The notes under the pieces are model-generated. The model was given only the letters and a program-made list of their open reading frames with translations. It was not told where the DNA came from and made no database searches. Below, one piece after another: positions 1 through 7,468 of a stretch of 15,537 nt of DNA. Location of the stretch: assembly GCA_964568855.1 (NCBI GenBank), contig CAZMSD010000056.1:1-15537 (forward strand), read 5' to 3'. Source of the DNA: CAZMSD01 sp964568855. GTDB taxonomy: Bacteria > CAIWAD01. A program made the position numbers and the translations under genes. How positions within the stretch are numbered: position 1 is the stretch's first letter; every line of letters starts with the position of its first letter.

Positions 1-503
1 CTGTCTAGAGTCATGACCGAACCATAGTCGACAGCGCTGTCGTGACTCGACGCGTAGGCACCCAGTCCCGCGGTGCCTACCAGTCCGTAGCCGATAGACT
101 GATCGCCGGTCAGGAAGACACCGTACTCGCTTTGGCCATCATCCAGCATCACGATGGACGGATTATCGCCTGGATCCACATTACCGCTGAAGTCAGTTAG
201 CTTCACCCAGAAGTCCATCATACCGAATTCCCAAGGAAACGGAACCCAGTAAAAAAGTTCTCCCACATAGAACGAATCAGCAGGAAAATACACTCCTTCA
301 TCCTCATAGAACCATGCATGATATGCCTGATTATAGAATCCAACATCAAATGTACCCATCAAGTATGTACCGCCGTCCTCTTCCACGCCTGTCTGCGAAT
401 CCAAGCCATTATGGAAGCATGAAAACATGATATCCGGGGGATTTCCCAGCGAAGCACCTGCCCCGATCAGCAGGGCGGCAGCACAGAAGAACAGCTTTCT
501 CAT
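1..503 (-). CDS. Secreted protein of unknown function, 5' part only (runs off left edge)
   Basis: The reverse strand is open without a stop from an ATG at 503 to the window edge, giving about 167 residues. A consensus Shine-Dalgarno AGGAGGT (509-515) lies five bases before the ATG and fixes the start. The protein begins MRKLFFCAAALLIGAGASLG, a typical Sec signal peptide with probable cleavage after residue 18-20. The mature part is rich in Gly, Asp, Tyr, Phe and Trp (for example EFGMMDFWVKLTDFSGN) and looks like an extracellular beta-sandwich. I do not recognise a family. Codons are less G/C-biased than in the operon to the right. The C-terminus is outside the window, so a cell-surface anchor or sorting tail cannot be assessed. 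Confidence 0.8.
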   Translation of the reverse strand, partial: MRKLFFCAAALLIGAGASLGNPPDIMFSCFHNGLDSQTGVEEDGGTYLMGTFDVGFYNQAYHAWFYEDEGVYFPADSFYVGELFYWVPFPWEFGMMDFWVKLTDFSGNVDPGDNPSIVMLDDGQSEYGVFLTGDQSIGYGLVGTAGLGAYASSHDSAVDYGSVMTLD

Positions 504-1027
504 AGCGCACCTCCTACAGTTAACAGGCAGACCGGATGCGAACCAGAGCAACCTCACTCCGGCAGTCGGTCTGTCATTCAGCTTGCATTGAATTTGTGTG
601 CATTGGTTCAGCTACAGGGACGCAGCAGTTTAGTTTTATTTATACCGCAAAATTCGTACCAGAACGTCAAGCATTCAGTGCAAATGAGTACTGATTCATC
701 GAGTCGGCAAATATGCAGCGAGGGTAATCATCTCCAGCTTCGTATAGGCCATTTGTCGAACCGTTTTTCAGCTGTTGAACAATCTACGGAAGAACATTGC
801 TCGTGACCGGCCGGCGGAATTCCACCGATTTCGCGAGGCGGAGTGTTCAGGAATTGTGCAGTGTGAACAGTCTGCTGCGATCCTTCAAGGCTGTTCCGGG
901 AACGGGGAACCTCCTCCAATGGGAATCGCTCCGGGAGAGTCGATTCCACGCGTCACGTAAACTTCTTGACATTCCGGTTCTAATTTTGTGAATTGCTGAT
1001 GTACTGAACTACAACACCGGATGAGTA
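504..1027. other. Spacer between divergent genes, no gene seen
   Basis: About 520 bases separate the minus-strand secreted protein gene and the GntR operon. Short open frames here lack ribosome sites and recognisable products. The part next to the minus-strand gene is AT-rich and contains, on the reverse strand, TTGACG (670-665) and TATAAA (644-639). Their 20-base spacing is too long for a confident sigma-70 promoter. The right end holds a TTGACA and a small inverted repeat, listed separately. I see no tRNA, terminator or insertion-sequence remnant. Confidence 0.5.
966..1013 (+). promoter_or_regulatory. Possible promoter and operator of the GntR/ABC operon
   Basis: A perfect -35 hexamer TTGACA (966-971) stands 56 bases before the regulator's start codon. 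The bases 16-17 positions downstream (GTGAAT/TGAATT) are only a poor -10. Further down, at 1000-1013, is an inverted repeat TGTA-CTGAAC-TACA. YtrA-type GntR repressors commonly bind short palindromes with TAC/GTA half sites in their own leader, so this is a reasonable autoregulatory operator. The arms are only four bases long, so chance is possible. Confidence 0.35.
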
Positions 1028-1528
1028 ATGGACACCAACTGGAACGACAGGGAGCCCATCTACCTGCAGATCCGCGAACGCATCGTCAGACTGATCCTCT
1101 CCGGCGGACTGGTGGAGGAGCAGCAGCTGCCCTCGGTCCGCCGCGTGGCCACCGAGTACCAGGTCAATCCCCTGACGGTCATGAAGGCCTACCAGATGCT
1201 GGTGGACGAAGAAGTGGTGGAGAAGCGGCGAGGAAGAGGCATGTTCGTGCGGATCGGGGCCTGGCAGCACCTGCTTGAGGGCGAGCGCCGGCGTTTCCTG
1301 GAAGATGAGTGGCCGCGCGTTCTGCAGCGGATCCGCCGCCTGGGCCTGGATCCCGAAGAGCTCCCGCGGCCGGCGGACGCTGCGGCGGAATCAACGATTG
1401 AATCGGCGATGGAAGAGCGGGCCGGCACGACGTCCCCGCTTCCCGGCGGGGGGGAAGGAGACGAGTCGGCGGAAGCGGATCATCCCGCGGAGGAGCCTGC
1501 GGGCGGAAAGGAGGAAGCGAATGAATGA
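1028..1528 (+). CDS. GntR-family transcriptional repressor, YtrA subfamily
   Basis: This protein of 166 residues probably represses the ABC transporter operon it begins. Residues 1-75 form a GntR winged helix: the REPIYLQIRERIVRLILSGGL opening is split here as REPIYLQI then RERIVRLILSGGL, followed by LPSVRRVATEYQVNPLTVMKAYQMLVDE and the wing EKRRGRGMFV. The short form without a large ligand-binding domain, next to an ABC ATPase gene, is the hallmark of the YtrA group. Residues 75-112 would be the helical dimerisation part. Unusual is a tail of about 55 residues, rich in Ala, Glu, Gly and Pro, which lengthens the protein beyond the usual 120-130 residues. The ribosome site is weak (GGATGAG, 1019-1025). 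The stop codon lies 8 bases inside the next gene, implying translational coupling. Confidence 0.88.
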   Translation: MDTNWNDREPIYLQIRERIVRLILSGGLVEEQQLPSVRRVATEYQVNPLTVMKAYQMLVDEEVVEKRRGRGMFVRIGAWQHLLEGERRRFLEDEWPRVLQRIRRLGLDPEELPRPADAAAESTIESAMEERAGTTSPLPGGGEGDESAEADHPAEEPAGGKEEANE

Positions 1529-2378
1529 GCTGATCGTCGCCCGGGGAATCACCAAGGACTACGGCAGGCTGCGGGCCCTGGAGGACGTGCGCGTCACGGT
1601 GCCCAAGGGAAAGATCATCGGGCTGGTGGGCCCCAACGGCGCGGGCAAGACCACGCTGCTCAAGTGCATCCTCGGCCTGGTGCGATTCAGCGGAGAGCTC
1701 AGCGTGCTGGGACTCGATCCCCACCGGCACAGGACACGGCTGATGGAAACGATCAGTTACATCGCCGACGTGGCGGTGATTCCCGGATGGATAAAAGTAT
1801 CACAGCTCCTCGAATACGTGGAAAGCGTACACCCGCGCTTCCGTCGCGAGAAGGCGCAGGAATTCCTTTCCCGCACGGAGATCCGCATGAAGTCGAGAGT
1901 CTCGAAACTCTCCAAGGGCATGAAGACGCAGCTGCACCTGGCCCTGGTGATGGCCATCGACGCCTCGCTGCTGGTGCTCGACGAACCCACCCTGGGCCTG
2001 GACATCCTCTACCGCAAGCAGTTCTACACCAGCCTGCTCAACGAGTATTTCGACGAAGAGCGCGCCATCCTGGTGAGCACGCACCAGGTGGAGGAGATCG
2101 AACACATTCTCAGCGACCTGCTCTTCATCCGCGGCGGGCGCATCGTGCTGGACATGCCCATGGAAGAGCTGGGGCGGCGCTTCTGCGAAGTCCGTACCGA
2201 CGCCGGGCGGGCCGAGCAGGCGCGCGCGATGGGCCCCTTGAGCGAGCAGGAACTCTTCGGTCAGCATCATTTCCTGTTCGAGGGAGCGGATCAGGAGCGT
2301 CTGCGCGAGCTGGGCGAACTGCGCACGCCCGGGGTGGCGGACCTCTTCGTGGCCAAGATGGGAGGGACGGCATCATGA
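1521..2378 (+). CDS. ABC transporter ATP-binding protein (YtrB-like)
   Basis: This is the cytoplasmic ATPase (285 residues) of an ABC-2 type exporter or extrusion system. Walker A is GPNGAGKTT at residues 37-45. The signature is LSKGMK at 130-135, the degenerate form common in this family. Walker B is LLVLDEP with catalytic Glu155, followed by the D-loop GLD at 159-161, and the switch histidine is His188 in STHQ. The Q-loop position reads YIAD, with Asp83 where Gln or Glu is usual. Residues beyond about 220 form a C-terminal regulatory part. I chose the ATG at 1521 because AGGAGG (1509-1514) precedes it by six bases and the family N-terminus starts there; the open frame upstream is only a shadow of the regulator gene. 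Its stop overlaps the permease start (ATGA). The substrate cannot be told; relatives act in envelope stress or peptide-antibiotic resistance. Confidence 0.9.
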   Translation: MNELIVARGITKDYGRLRALEDVRVTVPKGKIIGLVGPNGAGKTTLLKCILGLVRFSGELSVLGLDPHRHRTRLMETISYIADVAVIPGWIKVSQLLEYVESVHPRFRREKAQEFLSRTEIRMKSRVSKLSKGMKTQLHLALVMAIDASLLVLDEPTLGLDILYRKQFYTSLLNEYFDEERAILVSTHQVEEIEHILSDLLFIRGGRIVLDMPMEELGRRFCEVRTDAGRAEQARAMGPLSEQELFGQHHFLFEGADQERLRELGELRTPGVADLFVAKMGGTAS

Positions 2379-3394
2379 ACGCGGTCACCAGCGGCACGAG
2401 CGTTAATCCGGAGTACAAGGGGCGCGCCTATGCTTTCCTGGCGCTGATCAAGCGCGAATTCTGGGAGAATCGCTCCCTCTGGATCATTCCCCTGGTCGGC
2501 CTCGGGGTCCTGCTAGTGTCGACCCTCTTCTCCCTCAGGACGCCGCACATGATCAACTCCCTGATGCTCGAGGATGGCGGTCCCCACAGCGTGAAAGTCC
2601 ACACGCATCTCATGCCGAAACTGGGCCTGGATCTGAGACTCGGCGACGTCACGCTCGAGAACCTGATGCTGGTCTTCGACCAGGCCCCGGAATTCGTCCG
2701 TGGCCAGCTGCTGAACCTAGCGCTTTACGGCCTGTCCAAGACCTTCGGCTTCATCATGGGCTTCGTGCTCGTCTTCTACCTTGGGACCGGCCTCTACCGC
2801 GAGAACCGTGACCGCAGCGTGATGTTCTGGAAATCCATGCCGGTCAGCGATTCGGCGGCGATCTTCTCGCGGCTGGTGGTGGCCTTCCCCATCATCCTGG
2901 CGATCCTGCTGGCCACGGTGATCCTGGCTCAGTTCATCGTGCTGGGCGTTTTCACCATTCCCGCGTGGCTGGCGGGGCTTTCCGCCTGGAAGCTGCTCTG
3001 GGGGCCGCCGTACTTCCTCCATCTCTGGAGCCACTTCGTGGTGCAGTTTGTAGTGGACAGTTTCTGGTTCCTGCCCGGAGTGGGCCTGATCCTGGTCCTG
3101 AATTCCTGGGCGCCGCGCAACCGCTGGGTCTTCGGCCTGCTGCCCCTGGGCGCGCTGTTCATCGACAAGATCTTCTTCGGCACCAAGACGGTCTGGCTCT
3201 GGATGGTGCGGCACCTCCTGCCGCCGGGAATCGTGCTCGGCGAGGTGGAAAGCCTGGCCGCGGCGGAGAGTTTTCCCAGTTTCGACCACTTTGCCGAGGA
3301 CCTGGCCAACCTGGATTTCTGGACGGGGATCTTCATCGGGGCTGTGCTGATCGCCTGGTCGATCTGGATCCGCCGCTGGAGGGAAGAGTCCTAA
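2375..3394 (+). CDS. ABC-2 type permease subunit
   Basis: This membrane partner (339 residues) of the preceding ATPase starts at an ATGA overlap, with GGGAGGG (2361-2367) as ribosome site. The N-terminal stretch AFLALIKREFWENRSLW is typical of ABC-2 permeases, where a cytoplasmic amphipathic helix precedes the first membrane span. I see six membrane segments at about residues 34-54, 119-141, 167-196, 220-242, 249-270 and 316-333, and a loop of about 65 residues between the first two that would lie outside. The protein ends with basic residues (IRRWREES), consistent with a cytoplasmic C-terminus. It probably forms a homodimer with two ATPases. Substrate unknown. Confidence 0.85.
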   Translation: MNAVTSGTSVNPEYKGRAYAFLALIKREFWENRSLWIIPLVGLGVLLVSTLFSLRTPHMINSLMLEDGGPHSVKVHTHLMPKLGLDLRLGDVTLENLMLVFDQAPEFVRGQLLNLALYGLSKTFGFIMGFVLVFYLGTGLYRENRDRSVMFWKSMPVSDSAAIFSRLVVAFPIILAILLATVILAQFIVLGVFTIPAWLAGLSAWKLLWGPPYFLHLWSHFVVQFVVDSFWFLPGVGLILVLNSWAPRNRWVFGLLPLGALFIDKIFFGTKTVWLWMVRHLLPPGIVLGEVESLAAAESFPSFDHFAEDLANLDFWTGIFIGAVLIAWSIWIRRWREES

Positions 3395-3495
3395 CCTGGT
3401 TGTGAGTCGGCGGACACGTGATCCTCTTGTTCAAGATCGGGCGCCGCCCTGGCCGGGGCGAAGCCCTGTAATGCACTAACTACATAAGAAACATG

Positions 3496-3529
3496 AGCCG
3501 GACCGCTTTGCGAGTCTGGCTTTATTTTT
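3496..3529 (+). terminator. Intrinsic terminator of the GntR/ABC operon
   Basis: An eight-pair stem (AGCCGGAC 3496-3503 with GTCTGGCT 3514-3521, one G-U pair) continues after a bulged A into a three-pair CGC/GCG helix closed by TTT. The tract TTTATTTTT (3521-3529) follows at once. This is a canonical Rho-independent terminator about 100 bases after the permease stop. Confidence 0.82.
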
Positions 3530-3649
3530 GCTCGTGTTTCAATGTTTGGGCGGAACTGCACGCGCTCGCGTTGCTGTGTCACAGCGGAAAGTAACAGGAT
3601 TATCGTTCAGATCCGGAAACCTGCCGGTCACTGAGAATAAACGGGGAGC

Positions 3650-6600
3650 ATGATGAATCGAGATCGTCGATCCTTGATCGCCGGCCTGCTGGTCGCGACC
3701 TCGCTGGCCGCGGCAGGTCTTGCGCCCGCGCCGGACGGACGGGCGGACACGCTGAACGCGCCCGCGAAAGTCCTGCCGGGATTCCATCCGGATCTCGAGG
3801 CCTGCGGCCTGGATCCCGTGGACGATCCGGATCATCCGCGACTGGACCTGACGCTGTTCTGCGCGGGATGGGTGGACGGCCGGGTGGTGTTCCGCCTGGG
3901 AACCAGGGAAGTATTCCCCGGCTCGGGCGAGGGTTCGATCGTCCTCGAGCGGGACCTGCCGGCGGGCGCCGGCGAGAGCGTCGAGCGCGTTTCGTTCACC
4001 TCGGACGGGAGCTGCGAATGGGAGGTATTCGAGGCGGGCAGGACTCTGGCGGCCGGAACTCTCTCGGCGGAAATCCGCCGCATGCCCGGCGCCGTGGTCT
4101 TCGAACTCTGGATGCCCTCAACATGGTCCGCCGACCGTGATCGCCGGGAGTGGGCCGGCCAGGCGCGCTCCGTGTACAGCATGACCGGCGACGACGCGCG
4201 GGAAGCCTGCGACCAGCTGGAAGTCAGGCCGGCGGTAGCCTCCCGGGATGGATCACGCGCCGACCATCACGTGGCCTTCCTGCATCACGGCAACCAGGGC
4301 CTCACCTGGACGGACGTGCTCTGGGGCGACGAGGACTATGCTCACGAGCAGCACTTCGACGACTACCTGGACACGGACAGCGAGCACAACGGCTTCGACG
4401 AGATCCTGGGCTTGCACGACGTGCTGGACGTCCCGGCCAATTTCCAGGTCGCCGGTCCCCTGCAGACGGCGGCCGAGTGGTATTACCCGGACGGCGCGGT
4501 GGAAGGCTGGAACGACTGGCTGGCCCGGGGCGTGACCGAGGGCTGGGCGGCCATCGTCGGCACGGCCTACGCCCAGCAGATCATGCCCTTTCTCACGGAC
4601 TCGATGAACAACTGGTCCGTGCACGTGCACACCGACATGAGCGAGTGGCGCTACGGCTACACGCCCCACACCGCCTGGGTGCCCGAGCGGGTCTGGGTCA
4701 GCCCCGAGGACCTGGACGGCAATCCCTGGGACACCTCGCCCCACGTCAACGACTGGATCGGCGACAACTGGCTGCCCCACGACATCTGGGCGGTGGTGCT
4801 GGACCAGGACGAGCACTGCGTCGAAGAAAACACCTGGTGGAACGACCGCCACATCTACACCATCAGCGTTCCCGGTCAGGGCGACCTGAACATCATCCCC
4901 ATCAACGGCCCCTTCACCGGCAACTGCCACTGGGACGCCGGCGCGGCCTGGAACGACATCATCGGCACCTCGGCCGACGAGCTGCTGGTCTACGGCACCG
5001 ACTGGGAAGTGGTCTCAGAGGTGGCGGGCTACGGCGAGCAGTTCCCCGACGCGCTGAACAACATGATCTGGATCATCCAGCAGATCGCGGGCAGCGGCGG
5101 CACCGTAGAGTCGATGAACCTGGACGCGGCGCTCGGCGACTTCAGCGGCGGCGCCATCAACCTGCACAACGCCACCTACGGCATGCTGGGCGGCCGCGGC
5201 GGCTACGGCAGCGACTGGCTGACGCCGGGCACCCACAACTCCTGGTACGGCGACTGGGCAGTCACGCCGTGTCACAGCGACCAGCACGATCCCCAGTGGG
5301 ACTACGGCACGGTCTGGGACGCCACCTGGAACACGCTGATGGCCTGTCCCTCCAACGACCTCTCCGAGACGGGCTGGTACGTGATGATGACCAACCTCTA
5401 CGAGACCGGCTGGCACGACGGCGAGGAGGTCTCGGGCTGGATCCACCGCTACGCGTCTCACGTCAAGAACGCCAACGTGTACGCCGAGGCCTCGCACTGG
5501 GTCGCGGGCGAGTACGCGATCGTCACCAACGCCTACGCCAGCGATATCGACCAGGACGGCGTGGACGAGCTGGTGCTGCACAACGACCGCGTCTTCGCCG
5601 TCTTCGAGAGCATCGGGGGGCGGGCGCCCTGGATCTTCTGCAAGGGGCCGGGCTACGACGGATCGGTGGTGGGCTCCTGCAACGCCTACTGGGTGGAGAC
5701 CGAGGGCGACTACAACGACGGCTCCAGCAACAACCACGTTGCCGCCTTCTCCGACGTATCACCCAGCCAGGAACACGTCCTCTACGCCATGGGCGTCGAT
5801 TCGGTGGCCGCGGACTTCGCGCGTGTCACAATGAGTTACGGCGGCGTCACGAAGACCTTCTCCCTGCTGGAAGGCGACACCTGGATTACGGTGGATTACG
5901 AGAGCACCGGCGACGTCTACGTCAAGCACGGCTTCACCCCGGACTACATCGACCTGCTCTGGAACGCCGAGAGCGACCGTCTCTGGGATCCCTACGCCAG
6001 CTGGCCGCAGACCGACTGGTGCGGACAGCGCAACCCCAACACCGGCCTGACCGCCGCGCTGGTGCTGGGCAACGGCGGCTGCCTGCACTCGATGGATTTC
6101 CAGGGCACCATCGTCCGCGGGGACGAGCTGCGGGGCGGCAACCGCTTCCGCTACCTGTTCTACGCCGGTGAGACATCCGAGCCCGATCCGCAAGGCGTGG
6201 TGGCCGAACTCGAAGCCCTGGCGCAGACGAACATGGACGTGGCCGCGCCGCGGCTGGCCGCGGTGGCCGCCTTCGTGGCGCCCGACATCGCGGTGCTCGA
6301 CTTCAGCGAAGCCGTCGACGAGAGCAGCGCGGAGGACCTGGGCAACTACCAGTTGAGCGGCTTTCCCGGCGGGGTGGCCATGGTCAGCGCCGAGCGCCAG
6401 CCCGACCTGAGCCTGGTCTGGTTGCACCTGTCGGGACTCAGCAGCGGTGACACGGGCAATATCAGCGCTCCGGGCGTGACCGACCTCAACGGGAACCCGG
6501 TGGAGCCGGGCTACGACACGGCCGTACTGACGGTGCCCAACGGGCTCACGCCGCACACGATCCTGATCGACGGCACCAGCGATTTCATCACCGGGACCGA

Positions 6601-7363
6601 GTGGATGGGCGAGCCGGACAGCCTGTGGCTCACCTGGGACAGCGAGAACCTCTATATCGGGCACTACGGCACGAACCTGGGCGGCGGCGGCGACTTCTTC
6701 GTCTACCTGGACACCGACCTGGCGCCTTCCTCGGGAGCCTCACGCTCGAGCTGGGACCGGGTCAGCTTCAGCAGCAGCAACCGTCCCGAACACGAGATCG
6801 CCGTCGAGGGCGGCGGAAACAGCATGCAGATCAACAGCTGGAGCGGGTCCTGGAGCTACCGGCAGTACAGCGAGCACGACGGCGAGAGCTACGAGGGCTG
6901 GAGCGGGAACCTGATGACCGAGCTGAAGATCCCCTGGGACGAGATCGGCGATCCCGCGGGACTGGCCGTCAGCGCCTCGCTCAGCCAGGAAGACAACTGG
7001 ATGACGGACCTGAGCTGGCCCGGTACGAATCCCACGGGCTACAACATCACCATCAGCGACTGGTGGGTCTTCGCCGAGCCCGACCTGCCGGGCCCCATGC
7101 CCGCCATGGGCGTGGCGCCCAACAACCCGCAGCCCGGCCTGAACCCCGTGGACGACCTGTCCATCGAGCGCTCGGGCGAGGATCACGTGCTGCTGACCTG
7201 GAGTCCCGTGGCCGGCGCGACCCTCTACCGGGTCTATTCCGCGGAGGATCCCTACGTCCTGCCGGGAGGGGGCGTCCTGGAAGCGGAGCAGGCCGAGCAG
7301 GAGCTCTACCTGCCCATCGATGGCCCGCGCCGCTTCTACGTGGTGGTGGCCGCGGACGAATGA
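3650..7363 (+). CDS. Large secreted GH57-like alpha-glucan-active protein with C-terminal accessory domains
   Basis: This protein (1237 residues) is exported by an N-terminal signal (basic start, then LIAGLLVATSLAAAGLAPA). The middle resembles glycoside hydrolase family 57, whose members act on alpha-1,4/1,6-glucans. LHHGNQ (211-216) stands where GH57 has its HxHQP-like motif, AWVPERVW carries a candidate nucleophile Glu346, and VYGTDWE carries a candidate acid/base Asp451. Spacing and motif wording fit GH57, but overall similarity is loose. After about residue 840 come an Ig-like beta domain (about 860-960), a CBM9/DOMON-like sandwich opening ILIDGTSDF (about 970-1140), as seen behind some GH57 amylopullulanases, and a fibronectin-III-like end (about 1160-1237). 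Two ATGs are adjacent (3650, 3653); GGGGAG at 3643-3648 suits the second slightly better. The partner downstream carries starch-binding-like domains. Activity could be amylolytic, pullulanolytic or lost. Confidence 0.72.
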   Translation: MMNRDRRSLIAGLLVATSLAAAGLAPAPDGRADTLNAPAKVLPGFHPDLEACGLDPVDDPDHPRLDLTLFCAGWVDGRVVFRLGTREVFPGSGEGSIVLERDLPAGAGESVERVSFTSDGSCEWEVFEAGRTLAAGTLSAEIRRMPGAVVFELWMPSTWSADRDRREWAGQARSVYSMTGDDAREACDQLEVRPAVASRDGSRADHHVAFLHHGNQGLTWTDVLWGDEDYAHEQHFDDYLDTDSEHNGFDEILGLHDVLDVPANFQVAGPLQTAAEWYYPDGAVEGWNDWLARGVTEGWAAIVGTAYAQQIMPFLTDSMNNWSVHVHTDMSEWRYGYTPHTAWVPERVWVSPEDLDGNPWDTSPHVNDWIGDNWLPHDIWAVVLDQDEHCVEENTWWNDRHIYTISVPGQGDLNIIPINGPFTGNCHWDAGAAWNDIIGTSADELLVYGTDWEVVSEVAGYGEQFPDALNNMIWIIQQIAGSGGTVESMNLDAALGDFSGGAINLHNATYGMLGGRGGYGSDWLTPGTHNSWYGDWAVTPCHSDQHDPQWDYGTVWDATWNTLMACPSNDLSETGWYVMMTNLYETGWHDGEEVSGWIHRYASHVKNANVYAEASHWVAGEYAIVTNAYASDIDQDGVDELVLHNDRVFAVFESIGGRAPWIFCKGPGYDGSVVGSCNAYWVETEGDYNDGSSNNHVAAFSDVSPSQEHVLYAMGVDSVAADFARVTMSYGGVTKTFSLLEGDTWITVDYESTGDVYVKHGFTPDYIDLLWNAESDRLWDPYASWPQTDWCGQRNPNTGLTAALVLGNGGCLHSMDFQGTIVRGDELRGGNRFRYLFYAGETSEPDPQGVVAELEALAQTNMDVAAPRLAAVAAFVAPDIAVLDFSEAVDESSAEDLGNYQLSGFPGGVAMVSAERQPDLSLVWLHLSGLSSGDTGNISAPGVTDLNGNPVEPGYDTAVLTVPNGLTPHTILIDGTSDFITGTEWMGEPDSLWLTWDSENLYIGHYGTNLGGGGDFFVYLDTDLAPSSGASRSSWDRVSFSSSNRPEHEIAVEGGGNSMQINSWSGSWSYRQYSEHDGESYEGWSGNLMTELKIPWDEIGDPAGLAVSASLSQEDNWMTDLSWPGTNPTGYNITISDWWVFAEPDLPGPMPAMGVAPNNPQPGLNPVDDLSIERSGEDHVLLTWSPVAGATLYRVYSAEDPYVLPGGGVLEAEQAEQELYLPIDGPRRFYVVVAADE

Positions 7364-7365
7364 AC

Positions 7366-7428
7366 CGTGTCGCGTGACACGAACGAATGCAAATAGACCG
7401 AGAACGGCCGCGTGCTGGACCGCGGCCG
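7366..7428 (+). other. Two tandem hairpins between the two secreted-protein genes
   Basis: Just after the stop codon lies CGTGTC-GCGT-GACACG (7366-7381), a perfect six-pair hairpin. A second perfect eight-pair hairpin, CGGCCGCG (7405-7412) with CGCGGCCG (7421-7428), has an eight-base loop. Neither is followed by a T tract, so they are not canonical terminators. They may protect or separate the two halves of a shared transcript. Confidence 0.6.
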
Positions 7429-7468
7429 AAGAAACCGACAACTCATCTCCCAACTTATGAGGAATCAC

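Noticed and set aside
981..988. TAATTTTG, matching the Bacteroidetes -7 consensus TAnnTTTG; a similar TATTTTTG at 3523-3530
   Set aside because: In both places the nearest TTG is only 12 bases upstream instead of about 19-21, and the second copy is simply the T tract of the terminator.
3445..3460. GC hairpin CGCCC/GGGCG after the permease gene as a terminator
   Set aside because: Only five pairs and no T tract; the convincing terminator lies about 40 bases further on.
4150..6171. Long plus-strand frame of 673 codons inside the GH57-like gene
   Set aside because: Its translation is Arg/Gly/Leu-rich low-complexity text typical of a shifted frame in GC-rich DNA; the overlapping frame has motifs and a signal peptide.
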